DNA of 64,000 nucleotides, taken from NCBI GenBank assembly GCA_964398655.1, contig CAYNNG010000002.1:1-64000 (forward strand), in the 5' to 3' direction. The stretch is from SFFI01 sp964398655 (GTDB lineage: Bacteria > Bacillota > Clostridia > Saccharofermentanales > DTU023). The stretch's first letter is position 1. Each line of letters begins with the position of its first letter. Positions 31,092-40,252 of the stretch are shown here, in pieces. The position numbers and the translations under genes were made by a program. Below the pieces are notes generated by a model. The model saw nothing but the letters and a program-made list of their open reading frames with translations, was not told the origin of the DNA and made no database searches.

Positions 31092-32453
31092 ATGCTGGAA
31101 AAGTACTTCAAACTTCAAGACCATAAGGTCACAGCAAAAAGTGAAATTGCCGCCGGTCTCACCACCTTTGTAACCATGGCCTATATCTTAGCGGTTAACC
31201 CGCAGATCTTAAGCGCCACAGGTATGCCTGCAGGTGGTGTCTTAATTGCCACGGCTCTATCATCGTTCGTGGCCTGCATGTGCATGGCCTTCATGGCTAA
31301 TCTGCCCTTTGCCCTGGCCCCGGGAATGGGTCTCAATGCCTACTTCGCCTACGGCGTAGTCTTGGGCATGGGTTATAGCTGGCAGATGGCTTTGTTTGCC
31401 GTGTTCATTGAAGGTGTGATTTTTATTCTCTTAAGCTTTGTTGATGCCCGAGAAGCCATTTTCAACGCTATCCCTATGTCTTTGAAACATGCGATCTCCG
31501 CGGGTATCGGCCTCTTCATCGCCTTTATTGGCTTACAGAGTGCCAAGCTGGTAGTCAATAATGACGCTACCCTGGTCGGACTCCAAAAATTTAATGCTAA
31601 CTTCTCCACCGAAGGTATTGGCGCCTTGCTCTGCCTGATTGGTGTCGTGATCATCGGTGTCTTAAGCCACCATAAGGTTAAAGGCGCAATCTTGATTGGT
31701 ATTTTTGCCACCTGGGCCCTGGGCATGGTTAGCCAGGCTGCGGGGATCTATGTGCCTAACCCTGAGGCGGGTTTCTTCTCGCTTTATCCTGCTTGGTCTG
31801 CTCCCGACTTCTCCGGTTTTGGTGAGATTTTTGGCCAATGCTTCAAGCTGGACTTTAGTCAGGTTAAGTTCCTTGATATGTTCTCCATTGTTTTCGCCTT
31901 CTTGTTTGTCGATATCTTCGATACTATTGGCACCTTAATTGGCTGCGCTACGAAGGGTGATATGCTGGATGAACACGGCAAGCTGCCCAAGGTCAAACAA
32001 GCACTGCTGGCCGACGCTATCGGTACAACCGTGGGCGCAGTCATGGGTACTTCCACAGTCACGACTTATGTGGAAAGCTCTGCCGGCGTAGCAGAAGGCG
32101 GCCGCACAGGTTTAACTGCCTTTACCACGGGTTTATTATTCCTGCTGGCTATTATCCTTTCGCCTATCTTCATTGCTATTCCGGGCTTTGCCACCGCGGC
32201 TGCCCTTATTTATGTAGGCTTTGCCATGTTCACTTCAATTCTGCGAGTAAACTTCGATGACTTGACTGATGCTATCCCCGCGTACATTGCTCTGCTGGCC
32301 ATGCCTCTGTTCTACTCCATTGCTGAGGGTATCTCTCTGGGCGTAATCTTCTTTGTACTTATGAAGGTTTTCTCCGGTAAGCGTAAGGAAGTTTCTCCCT
32401 TAATGTTCATTCTCTTCCTGGTCTTCGTAGCCCGCTATATCTTTATGCAATAA
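31092..32453 (+). CDS. Purine permease, NCS2 family (AzgA/PbuG type)
   Basis: 453 residues and about 12-14 membrane helices. The N-terminal AGLTTFVTMAYILAVNPQIL, the ALAPGMGLNAYFAYGVV loop and VDIFDTIGTLIGCATKGDML with TSTVTTYVESSAGVAEGGRTG identify the AzgA-type hypoxanthine/guanine/adenine transporters of the nucleobase-cation symporter-2 clan. It takes up purine bases with protons. ATG 31092 follows AGGAGG by six bases; a hairpin TGCTG-TTAT-CAGCA lies just upstream of that site in the leader. I see no purine riboswitch. Confidence 0.93.
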   Translation: MLEKYFKLQDHKVTAKSEIAAGLTTFVTMAYILAVNPQILSATGMPAGGVLIATALSSFVACMCMAFMANLPFALAPGMGLNAYFAYGVVLGMGYSWQMALFAVFIEGVIFILLSFVDAREAIFNAIPMSLKHAISAGIGLFIAFIGLQSAKLVVNNDATLVGLQKFNANFSTEGIGALLCLIGVVIIGVLSHHKVKGAILIGIFATWALGMVSQAAGIYVPNPEAGFFSLYPAWSAPDFSGFGEIFGQCFKLDFSQVKFLDMFSIVFAFLFVDIFDTIGTLIGCATKGDMLDEHGKLPKVKQALLADAIGTTVGAVMGTSTVTTYVESSAGVAEGGRTGLTAFTTGLLFLLAIILSPIFIAIPGFATAAALIYVGFAMFTSILRVNFDDLTDAIPAYIALLAMPLFYSIAEGISLGVIFFVLMKVFSGKRKEVSPLMFILFLVFVARYIFMQ

Positions 32454-32467
32454 GCAGGAAATAAGTA

Positions 32468-32549
32468 CTGCCTCCCCAGCCGGGGAGGCAGCAACCAGAA
32501 GATTAATTCTTAATTAAAGGGCCTTTTAGCTTTGGCTAGAAGGCTCTTT
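32468..32549. terminator. Two hairpins between the permease and the NYN gene
   Basis: CTGCCTCCCC/GGGGAGGCAG (32468-32491) has no T-run. A second stem AAAGGGCCTTTTAGC with GCTAGAAGGCTCTTT (32516-32549) can serve both strands and overlaps the last codons of the convergent NYN gene. Confidence 0.65.
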
Positions 32550-33420
32550 CGTTCTTTTTGATGCGGTTAGGATCGTTTTTCCTACGGACAAAGAGCTGTT
32601 TGCTGTGTCCCTTGGTGACTTCTTTGTTATCCATTTCGTAACGGCCGATGGACAGAAGCAGGCTGGACAGTTTAGCAAAACCGTAGTTACGGGCGTCAAA
32701 AGAAGGCTGCTTTTTGGTCAGCAGCTGGCCTAGTTCTCCGAGATAGGCCCAGCCATCTTCATCTTCTATGTCTTGGATGCTCTGGTCAATCAGGTGAATG
32801 AGCTTGTCATCCACATGCTCCAGAGCCTTCTTCTGAGCTTTACGCTTGTTGCTGGTGGATTTATTGCTGTCCTTACTGGCACTAGTTTTGCCGCGAGAGG
32901 CAGAAGTGGATCTGCCAGTCTTGGTAGTTTTATCTGGCTCGGACTTATCCGCGGCCTCATCGTCATCAAATTCATCCTGGAGGATTTCTAAGTAAATAAA
33001 GCGGTCGCAGGCCGCAATAAAAGCATTAGGAGTTTTTTGCTCGCCGATGCCATACACGGTTTTACCGGCTTCACGCAGGCGCGTGGCCAGACGGGTAAAG
33101 TCACTGTCACTGGAGACGAGGCAGAAAGCTTCAGCCCGGCCGGAGAAGAGGATATCCATCGCGTCGATGATGAGGGCGGAATCGGTAGAGTTTTTACCTG
33201 TGGTGTAGGCGAACTGCTGCACGGGACTCAAAGCGTAGTCCAGGAGATGGTTTTTCCAACCCGCGAGGTTGGGCTTGGTCCAGTCGCCATAAATGCGCTT
33301 GATGGTTGGATTGCCATAACGGGCAATTTCTTGCATCATAGGCTGCACATAATGGTGAGAAATGTTGTCCGCGTCAATAAGCACGGCGATGCGAATTTCT
33401 TGATTACTGTTTTCTTCCAT
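32536..33420 (-). CDS. NYN-domain protein with C-terminal OST-HTH/LOTUS domain
   Basis: 294 residues. Residues 10-150 form a PIN-like NYN nuclease domain: RIAVLIDADNIS (first Asp pair), GKNSTDSALIIDAMD and CLVSSDSDFTRLATRLRE carry the acidic metal-binding residues. A basic/serine-threonine linker (about 160-200) joins a LOTUS/OST-HTH domain (about 205-280, LIHLIDQSIQ to FVRRK) that in other proteins binds RNA. Architecture suggests an RNA-directed endonuclease or RNA-binding protein; bacterial substrates are not known. AGGAG precedes the ATG at 33420 and a strong promoter lies upstream. Confidence 0.85.
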   Translation of the reverse strand: MEENSNQEIRIAVLIDADNISHHYVQPMMQEIARYGNPTIKRIYGDWTKPNLAGWKNHLLDYALSPVQQFAYTTGKNSTDSALIIDAMDILFSGRAEAFCLVSSDSDFTRLATRLREAGKTVYGIGEQKTPNAFIAACDRFIYLEILQDEFDDDEAADKSEPDKTTKTGRSTSASRGKTSASKDSNKSTSNKRKAQKKALEHVDDKLIHLIDQSIQDIEDEDGWAYLGELGQLLTKKQPSFDARNYGFAKLSSLLLSIGRYEMDNKEVTKGHSKQLFVRRKNDPNRIKKNERAF

Positions 33421-33520
33421 GGGGACTCCTTTCTAACTGGTTTTGGCTTGCTTGGTTGCTGAAGCAATTAGGGGAGGGAGCAGGGCCTTCTGCTGCCACC
33501 CAAGCCATGCAAACTAATTA

Positions 33521-33549
33521 ATTATAGTATGAATTTCTTTTCCTGTCAG
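33521..33549 (-). promoter_or_regulatory. Promoter of the NYN gene
   Basis: On the minus strand CTGACA (33549-33544), 17 bases, TATAAT (33526-33521). Confidence 0.75.
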
Positions 33550-33745
33550 ATGCGTAGACTGATGTGAGGGTAGCAGCTAGGTTAGATATAAGTTAGCTTT
33601 AGACAAAAATTGTCATTCAAATTTCGGTATATCTTGCTAAAATTCCCCTAAAACGTAGAATGAGAATTGCTAGCTCAGTTTACGGTTAAACCGTGATCTG
33701 GCTTTGCTCGGCAGTGTGTGGTTCTATCCCCCTCGGGAGGTAATA
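33550..33745. other. Intergenic region upstream of ppx
   Basis: With the NYN promoter and leader this makes a gene-free stretch of 325 bases. It holds two palindromes, GACAA-AAA-TTGTC (33602-33614) and ACGGTT-A-AACCGT (33682-33694), and AT-rich sequence, but no clear + strand promoter with good spacing. A GGGAGG ribosome site at 33736-33740 serves ppx. Confidence 0.5.
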
Positions 33746-35281
33746 ATGCGTTATCTGGCGGTAATTAATCTAGGCTCTCATGAGATCTCGCTGAGTATCT
33801 GTCAGCTGCGTAATTGTGAGTGCCCTAAGCTGATAGAAAAGGTGGGCCGGGCCTTGGCTTTTGGCGCGGATACCTATTCAGAAGGCGCTATTTCGGAAGA
33901 AAAGATTGTGGAGCTCATGGAGGTCCTGGCAGACTTCCAGCTCAAACTTCAAGAGTATCCTGGGATAGAGTTGGTGGCTGTGGCGGAATCTGCTATTAGA
34001 GAGGCATGCAACCGTCTTTTTATTTTAGATCTGATTCAGCGCAAAACTGGCTTTAAAGTTGAAATCCTCTCAAATAATGAGCAGGTCTACTATCAATTGC
34101 TGGCCTTGTCTCATAAGCTGCAGGACTTTGACCAGCTGGTTGCAGAAGCTACTTTAGCCGTGGAGCTGGGGGCTGGCTCCATTCAATTTACCCTTTATGA
34201 CCAGGGCAGGCTTTTGAGTACACAAAACATGAAGCTGGGGTCTTTGCGCATTGCTTCCGTCTTGGAAGAACTGCGGGAGCACGCGAGCAACTTTGAAGAT
34301 TATGTCCTGGAATTTATTTCGGGCGACCTGGCCTACTATAAGTCCCATGAAAACCGGGTGGACCAGGTTAAGAACTTAGTAATCAATGGGAGCAATCTTT
34401 ACTATCTGCGGCAATTGGCTGGTCTCAGCCCTGAGAGCGCAATTTTGTGCCAGCGCGACCTGCAAAAGGCCTTAGATGTTTTAACGCACAAGAGCTCGCA
34501 AGCCTTAATTCGTGAAAACCACATTCCTTCAGAGCATGTAAAGCTGCTCCTGCCTACAGCCTTGATTGTCGGAGAGGTCTTTCGTTTTACTGACCTGGAC
34601 CAGGCTTATTTGCCTGATACCAACATGGAGGAGGGGATCATTTTAGCCTATGCCGTGCGGGAGTCCCGTTACCAAGTCCAGCATGATTTTGCGGCAGACC
34701 GCTTAAATTTGGCCAGGTCCCTGTCGCATCATTACAAGACAGACCAGGCCCACTGCGGCCAGGTGGAAAAACTAGCCCTGCAGATCTTTGACGAGACAAA
34801 GAAGCTGCATGGGCTGGGAGCTAAAGAGCGTGAAATGCTGCAAATGGCAGCCATCCTGCACAATGTCGGAAAATATATCAGCATTACTAAGGATGACCAG
34901 CGGTCGTACGATATTGTGAAGTCAGCGGAAATCCCTGGTATGTCCGATCAGGACATGGATTTTTTAGCCCAACTAATCTATGTCCATGACTTTCATAAGT
35001 TTCAGGACCTGGAAGTAGGGAAGTACCAAGGACCAGCAAACTCCCTGCGCTTGTTCAAATTGGCAGCTATCCTGGTTCTCGCCAATGCCATGGATATTAG
35101 CCACCGGCAAAAAATTGCAGAAGTTAAGGTCCGCTGCAAGAAAGACCGACCACGTTTTTTCCTCTACTCTTCCGAGGATATCACCCTTGAGCTGTGGAAC
35201 CTAGAGCAAGCCAAGGAATTTTTTGACCAAGTCTTTTTGACCAATATTGAATTTGTGGCCCGTATTCTGCCACAGACTTAA
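33746..35281 (+). CDS. ppx: Ppx/GppA-family phosphatase with HD domain (exopolyphosphatase-like)
   Basis: 511 residues from ATG 33746, six bases after GGGAGG. An ASKHA-fold Ppx/GppA domain (1-300) is followed by an HD-like C-terminal domain (330-510, AAILHNVGKYI, then VHDFH). Family motifs are recognisable but altered: the first phosphate loop reads INLGSHEISL where DxGSNS is usual, the second VELGAGSIQ in place of DxGGGS, and HNVG in place of HDxG. The adjacent ppk gene, 13 bases away, supports a role in polyphosphate or (p)ppGpp turnover, but substituted acidic residues make catalytic activity uncertain. Confidence 0.78.
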   Translation: MRYLAVINLGSHEISLSICQLRNCECPKLIEKVGRALAFGADTYSEGAISEEKIVELMEVLADFQLKLQEYPGIELVAVAESAIREACNRLFILDLIQRKTGFKVEILSNNEQVYYQLLALSHKLQDFDQLVAEATLAVELGAGSIQFTLYDQGRLLSTQNMKLGSLRIASVLEELREHASNFEDYVLEFISGDLAYYKSHENRVDQVKNLVINGSNLYYLRQLAGLSPESAILCQRDLQKALDVLTHKSSQALIRENHIPSEHVKLLLPTALIVGEVFRFTDLDQAYLPDTNMEEGIILAYAVRESRYQVQHDFAADRLNLARSLSHHYKTDQAHCGQVEKLALQIFDETKKLHGLGAKEREMLQMAAILHNVGKYISITKDDQRSYDIVKSAEIPGMSDQDMDFLAQLIYVHDFHKFQDLEVGKYQGPANSLRLFKLAAILVLANAMDISHRQKIAEVKVRCKKDRPRFFLYSSEDITLELWNLEQAKEFFDQVFLTNIEFVARILPQT

Positions 35282-35294
35282 GGAGTATAAGTCC

Positions 35295-37484
35295 ATGTTT
35301 TACCAAGAGGTGATAGATACCTTTGATCGACCGCAAGCTGAGCCTGCTCTGGCAGCTGGTGAGTCGGCTTATATTAACCGCGAGCTTTCCTGGATGGAGT
35401 TTAATGACCGCTGTTTAGAAGAGGCCCGCGACCGCAATAATCCCCTATACGAGCGTTTAAACTTCCTAGCGATCACTTGCAGCAACCTGGACGAGTACAC
35501 CACCATTCGCATTGCTTCCTTGATTAATATTATCGAGGCAGGTGGTACCCGCCCAGAGCCGGCAGGCTTAAGTCCCCAGGCTCAACTCGAAAAGCTTTTG
35601 GAGAAGAATAAAAAATTCTTTAAAAAGCAATATTCTACCTATAATCGGCAAATCATTCCTGCTCTAGCTGAAGAAGGTGTATTCATCTTGCAAGCGCAAG
35701 ACCTGAGCGAGGACCAAAAGCACGATTTGGATACCTACTTCACGAAGCGGGTATTCCCTGTGCTCACTCCCATGGCGGTAGACTCTGCGCGGCCTTTCCC
35801 GCTTTTAGCCACCCGGTCCTTGAATCTAATTGTGATGCTCCGTGAAATGGGGGAAGAATATCCCTTGGGCGAGGAGGGATTCCCGCCCTTCGCCCTGATT
35901 CAGGTGCCGGCTAACCTGCCGCGTCTGGTCAAACTCAAGACGGCCGAAGTCGGAAGACACGAGTTTATTCTCTTAGAAGATGTGATCCGCTTATTCTTAG
36001 ACCGGCTTTTTGACAACCAGGAAATTTCGGCAGTCTATGCTTTCCGGGTGATGCGAGACGCAGACTTTGATATTGATGAAGATGAAACTGCTGACCTCTT
36101 GGCAGAAATTGAAGAACGCTTGGAGCTGCGTAAAAGAGGCCAGGTCATCCGTCTGGAAATTGAACATGACGCTCCCAAATCCGTACGTCAAATCTTCAAG
36201 CTGGTCTTAGACCTGCCGGATGAGCAGATTTTCCGCATCCGCGGACCTATTGACTTGGTCTTTGTCCGGGAGATTACCAAGGCTGTAGCTCGGCCTGACT
36301 TGCAATATCCGCCCTTTAGTCCTCAGCCTTCGCCGGGTTTTCTGGCAGACCCAGATCCCTTTGCTTGTATTCGCCAGGGTGATATCCTCTTGCACCACCC
36401 CTATGAGAGCTTTCAGCACACCATAGATGTTATCGAGAAGGCGGCGAAGGATCCCCAGGTCTTGGCGATCAAGCAGACCCTTTACCGTGTGTCGGGCCAA
36501 TCGCCCATTATCAAGGCCCTGGCCAACGCTGCCCTGGCGGGCAAGCAGGTAATGGTCTTGGTCGAACTTAAGGCCCGTTTTGACGAGGCCAATAATATCC
36601 ACTGGGCCAGGCAATTAGAGCGTGCGGGCTGTCATGTACTCTACGGCCTTAAAGGCTTGAAGACCCATTCCAAGATTACTCTGATCGTGCGGGAAGAGGA
36701 GGATGGGCTCCGGAGATACGTGCATGTGGGTACAGGAAACTACAATGACACCACGGCTAAAATCTACACCGATATTGGCATCTGGTCCTGCAATGATAGC
36801 CTGGGTGATGATGCTTCGAACTTCTTTAACATGATTTCCGGCTATTCTTTGCCCCACAACTGGAAGCAAGTCATACCTGCTCCTCGCTGGCTAAGAGATG
36901 ATACAGTGTTCCGCATCCGTCAGGAGGCAGAGCATGCCCGCAAGGGTCGCAAGGCTATGATTGTGGCTAAAATGAACTCTTTGGTGGACCCGGGGATTAT
37001 TGCAGAGCTGTATGCGGCTTCCCAAGCGGGAGTAATCATCCGACTCATCGTGCGGGGCATTTCCTGCCTGCGGCCGGGCATTCAGGGCCTGTCAGAAAAT
37101 ATAGAGGTGCGCAGCCTAGTCGGACGTTTCCTGGAGCATTCGCGTATCTTCTACTATTACAATGATGGGGAAGAAGACCTCTTGATCGGATCCGCAGACT
37201 GGATGCCGAGGAATCTTGACCGCCGCATTGAGCTATTGACACCAGTCTACGATGAAGCATGCCGCAGCAGAATTTTAGAAATTTTAAGCTTGGAACTGCG
37301 AGATACGGAAAGAGCGAGAATAGAGCTGCCTTCGGGTTTTTATAAGCGGGTAGACCGGCGGGGGAAGGAACTCTTAGATTCTCAAGCAGACCTGTGCCAA
37401 GCTGCGATTAACGCTGCGCAAGAAGCTAGACCTGATCTCCTTAACCAAACGCGTTATAAACCACGCACGGGGCCACGTGAATAA
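35295..37484 (+). CDS. ppk: Polyphosphate kinase 1
   Basis: 729 residues, full length. It polymerises the gamma phosphate of ATP into polyphosphate, reversibly. An N-terminal domain begins YINRELSWMEFNDRCLEEA; the phospholipase-D-like catalytic domains carry THSKITLIV with the autophosphorylated histidine, YVHVGTGNYNDTTAKIYTD, and IGSADWMPRNLDRRIE. ATG 35295 follows AGGAG by nine bases; upstream codons in the same frame lie in ppx and are not needed. It forms an operon with ppx. Confidence 0.96.
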   Translation: MFYQEVIDTFDRPQAEPALAAGESAYINRELSWMEFNDRCLEEARDRNNPLYERLNFLAITCSNLDEYTTIRIASLINIIEAGGTRPEPAGLSPQAQLEKLLEKNKKFFKKQYSTYNRQIIPALAEEGVFILQAQDLSEDQKHDLDTYFTKRVFPVLTPMAVDSARPFPLLATRSLNLIVMLREMGEEYPLGEEGFPPFALIQVPANLPRLVKLKTAEVGRHEFILLEDVIRLFLDRLFDNQEISAVYAFRVMRDADFDIDEDETADLLAEIEERLELRKRGQVIRLEIEHDAPKSVRQIFKLVLDLPDEQIFRIRGPIDLVFVREITKAVARPDLQYPPFSPQPSPGFLADPDPFACIRQGDILLHHPYESFQHTIDVIEKAAKDPQVLAIKQTLYRVSGQSPIIKALANAALAGKQVMVLVELKARFDEANNIHWARQLERAGCHVLYGLKGLKTHSKITLIVREEEDGLRRYVHVGTGNYNDTTAKIYTDIGIWSCNDSLGDDASNFFNMISGYSLPHNWKQVIPAPRWLRDDTVFRIRQEAEHARKGRKAMIVAKMNSLVDPGIIAELYAASQAGVIIRLIVRGISCLRPGIQGLSENIEVRSLVGRFLEHSRIFYYYNDGEEDLLIGSADWMPRNLDRRIELLTPVYDEACRSRILEILSLELRDTERARIELPSGFYKRVDRRGKELLDSQADLCQAAINAAQEARPDLLNQTRYKPRTGPRE

Positions 37485-37546
37485 TTATCCCGATTTATAT
37501 TTAGAGATTAATCTGGGGCGAACTTTTCTTTAAGCGCCAAGCTAAG

Positions 37547-37552
37547 TATAAT
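37547..37552 (+). promoter_or_regulatory. Probable -10 element for the sugar nucleotidyltransferase
   Basis: TATAAT at 37547-37552; the best -35 at 17 bases is a poor TTTTCT. It lies 58 bases before the gene. Confidence 0.4.
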
Positions 37553-37609
37553 AACCTGTGTACAGACAAGATCCTGGATTTTAGGAGCATATTAAGAAAG
37601 GGGTTGTCT

Positions 37610-38524
37610 ATGTCTCAAGAACCTATTTTATTAATTTTAGCTGCAGGCCTTGGCTCCCGTTATGGTGGGCTTAAACAAATTGACCCCTTGGGTCCTAACG
37701 GCGAGATCTTGATGGAGTATTCCATCTATGACGCGGTAAAAGCTGGTTTCAAACGCGTAGTATTCATTATCGGAGATGATGAAGCCTTGTTTAAAGAGGC
37801 TATTGGCAGCCGGCTGAAGGCAGATTTAGACATTGTCTACCGCCAGCAGAAGCTCGACGACCTGCCTCAAGGCTTTAGTGTGCCTGAGGGCAGAGTAAAA
37901 CCCTGGGGCACTGTTCATGCGGTCTTAGCGGCCCGGGATGCGTTAGATGCTCCCTTTGCTGTAATTAACTCTGATGACTACTACGGGCCCAAAGCCTATC
38001 AGCTGGTTTATGACTATTTAAAGCACGAATCTCAGCCTAACCAGGCCCTATTGGTAAATTATATTTTGGAAAACACCTTATCCAAACACGGTTTTGTGAC
38101 TAGGGCTATCTGTGATATTGACCAAGACCAGCAGCTGCGTTTCCTGGAGGAGCGTTTCCGTCTAGAAGCGGAGGGTGACCGTGTACGCTACTCCCAAGAT
38201 GAGGGGCAGACTTATGGCTACGTGGCAAAAGATGCGCCTTGCTCCATGAACTTCTGGGGCTTTGCCCGCAACTTTGTTGATCAGCTTCAGGCAGGTTTTG
38301 TGCCCTTCCTGACACAGGCTATGCAGGATAATCCTTTGAAAGCTGAATATCTCCTGCCGGAGCGTATTGGCAGCTTGATCCAGTCGGGTGATTTGCAAGT
38401 TACCTGCAAGCAAAGTTCTGATCAATGGATTGGCGTAACCTATAAGGAAGACAAGCCGCATGTAGTGGCATCTATTCAAAAGCTGATTGATCAAGGGAGG
38501 TACCCCGCAAAACTCTGGGGCTAA
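37610..38524 (+). CDS. Sugar-phosphate nucleotidyltransferase
   Basis: 304 residues from ATG 37610, six bases after AAAGGGG. The N-terminal nucleotide-binding motif LILAAGLGSRYGGLKQIDPLG and AVINSDDYYG with its metal-binding aspartate mark the NTP_transferase family that makes NDP-sugars. The C-terminal half lacks the left-handed beta helix of GlmU/GlgC types. The exact sugar and nucleotide cannot be read from sequence; related clostridial enzymes are annotated generically or as UTP-glucose-1-phosphate uridylyltransferase-like. argS starts seven bases after it. Confidence 0.82.
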   Translation: MSQEPILLILAAGLGSRYGGLKQIDPLGPNGEILMEYSIYDAVKAGFKRVVFIIGDDEALFKEAIGSRLKADLDIVYRQQKLDDLPQGFSVPEGRVKPWGTVHAVLAARDALDAPFAVINSDDYYGPKAYQLVYDYLKHESQPNQALLVNYILENTLSKHGFVTRAICDIDQDQQLRFLEERFRLEAEGDRVRYSQDEGQTYGYVAKDAPCSMNFWGFARNFVDQLQAGFVPFLTQAMQDNPLKAEYLLPERIGSLIQSGDLQVTCKQSSDQWIGVTYKEDKPHVVASIQKLIDQGRYPAKLWG

Positions 38525-38530
38525 ATACAG

Positions 38531-40249
38531 ATGAATTTACGAGACCAAACTATTGACCTCATCAGCCGGGTTCTCAACATGGACCCGGTTGCTATTTCCG
38601 AACTTGTTGAAACTCCACCCCAGGCTGATATGGGTGACTTGGCCTTGCCCTGCTTTAAGTTTGCCAAGCAGGAACGCAAAGCTCCGCAGATGATAGCCCA
38701 GGACTTGGCCGAGAAAATTTCTGCCCAAGCCCCTCACTTAGCGAAAGTTGAGGCCAAGGGTCCCTATGTAAACTTTTTCTATGACCGTTCTGCCTATGCG
38801 GCTTCCATCTTTCAAGCAGGCTCAGACCAGCCGGATAAATTAATTGGCCATGTTAGTGATCCCGCGCGGGCAGACCAAGTAGTCTTGGTTGAGTATTCTT
38901 CGCCCAATATCGCTAAACCCTTCCATGTGGGGCATGGCTTTTCCACCATCCTAGGAGACGCAATTGCCAAACTCTATGCTTATCAAGGCTATACGGTTAA
39001 GCGGCTTAACCACCTTGGTGACTATGGCACCCAATTTGGCCGTCTCATTTACGCCTGGCTGGCTTGGGGCGACGAAGCCGCACTGGAAAAAGAGCCGATC
39101 AAGGAACTGACCAGAGTTTATGTCAAGTTCCACCAGCTGGCGGAAGATAATCCAGAAATGTACGATGCAGCCAGGGACCACTTCCGCCGCTTGGAGCTGG
39201 GGGAAGAGCTGGAATATAAATTGTGGGAACGCTTTAGAAAGCTTAGTCTCCAGGAATTTGCACGGATTTATGACCGCCTGAATATTTCTTTTGACTCCTA
39301 CAACGGAGAAAGTTTTTACTCCGACAAGATGCCGGCCATCGTAGACCTGCTCAGGGAAAAGGGCTTGCTGGTGGAAAGCCAGGGGGCTCAAGTGGTTATG
39401 CTGGATGAGTACAATCTCACGCCTTGCATTATTCTTAAGTCAGATGGGTCATCTATTTATGCAACCAGGGACATTACGGCGATTTTTTACCGGGCTGAGA
39501 CTTGGGACTACTATCGTAACGTTTATATCGTAGGTAAAGAACAAACTCACCACTTCCAGCAGGTCTTCGCGGTCCTAGACAAACTGGGGCATCCAAAGGC
39601 GGGTAAGAACTATCATGTGGCTTTTGGCAGACTTTCTTTTGGAGACCAGGACTTTTCAACGCGGGCTGGCAAGGTCATCCTGCTGGAAGAATTCCTGGAC
39701 GAAACCGTAAAGCGGGTCTCAGAGATTATGGATGAAGGCGGCTTCGATCTGGCTGACCAGAAAGAAGCGATTGCAGAAGATATTGGGGTTGCCGCGGTTA
39801 AGTTTATTTACCTCCGGGCTGGACGGGAGCATGATATCGCCTTCTCCTGGGATGAGATGCTGGACTTTACCGGAGACACTGCCCCCTATCTGCTATACGC
39901 CTATGCGCGGGCTAGAAGTGTTTTGCGTAAATCAGGAGTCACGCAGGAAGAACTGGCCCAAGCCAAGATTGAACTCTTAACTGAAGATACCGAGTTCCAA
40001 GTCTTAAAAAGTCTGGCTCAGCTGGAGCAAGCTAGTGTGGAGGCGGTAGAGGCTTACGAGCCCTCTATTCTCACGCGGCAGATTATTAGCTTAGTGCGAG
40101 ATTACAGCCGTTTTTACCAATCTGTCTCCATCTTAAGAGCAGAGGATCCGGACCTGCGCCTGGCCAGACTCGCCCTGTGCAACCTATTTGCCTCACAGCT
40201 TAAGCTGGCTTTAGGTCTCTTAGGCATTGAAGTCGTAGAGAGAATGTAG
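38531..40249 (+). CDS. argS: Arginyl-tRNA synthetase
   Basis: 572 residues, full length class I enzyme. An N-terminal Arg-tRNA-synthetase additional domain is followed by the Rossmann core with the HIGH signature as FHVGHGFSTILGDA in SSPNIAKPFHVGH, then KRLNHLGDYGTQFGRLIYAW. The KMSK loop is replaced by STRAGKVILLEEFLDE, as is normal for many ArgRS. The C-terminal DALR-type anticodon-binding domain includes YARARSVLRK. It charges tRNA-Arg, and one such tRNA (TCT anticodon) is at 57.8 kb. No T-box leader. Confidence 0.97.
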   Translation: MNLRDQTIDLISRVLNMDPVAISELVETPPQADMGDLALPCFKFAKQERKAPQMIAQDLAEKISAQAPHLAKVEAKGPYVNFFYDRSAYAASIFQAGSDQPDKLIGHVSDPARADQVVLVEYSSPNIAKPFHVGHGFSTILGDAIAKLYAYQGYTVKRLNHLGDYGTQFGRLIYAWLAWGDEAALEKEPIKELTRVYVKFHQLAEDNPEMYDAARDHFRRLELGEELEYKLWERFRKLSLQEFARIYDRLNISFDSYNGESFYSDKMPAIVDLLREKGLLVESQGAQVVMLDEYNLTPCIILKSDGSSIYATRDITAIFYRAETWDYYRNVYIVGKEQTHHFQQVFAVLDKLGHPKAGKNYHVAFGRLSFGDQDFSTRAGKVILLEEFLDETVKRVSEIMDEGGFDLADQKEAIAEDIGVAAVKFIYLRAGREHDIAFSWDEMLDFTGDTAPYLLYAYARARSVLRKSGVTQEELAQAKIELLTEDTEFQVLKSLAQLEQASVEAVEAYEPSILTRQIISLVRDYSRFYQSVSILRAEDPDLRLARLALCNLFASQLKLALGLLGIEVVERM

Positions 40250-40252
40250 CTC

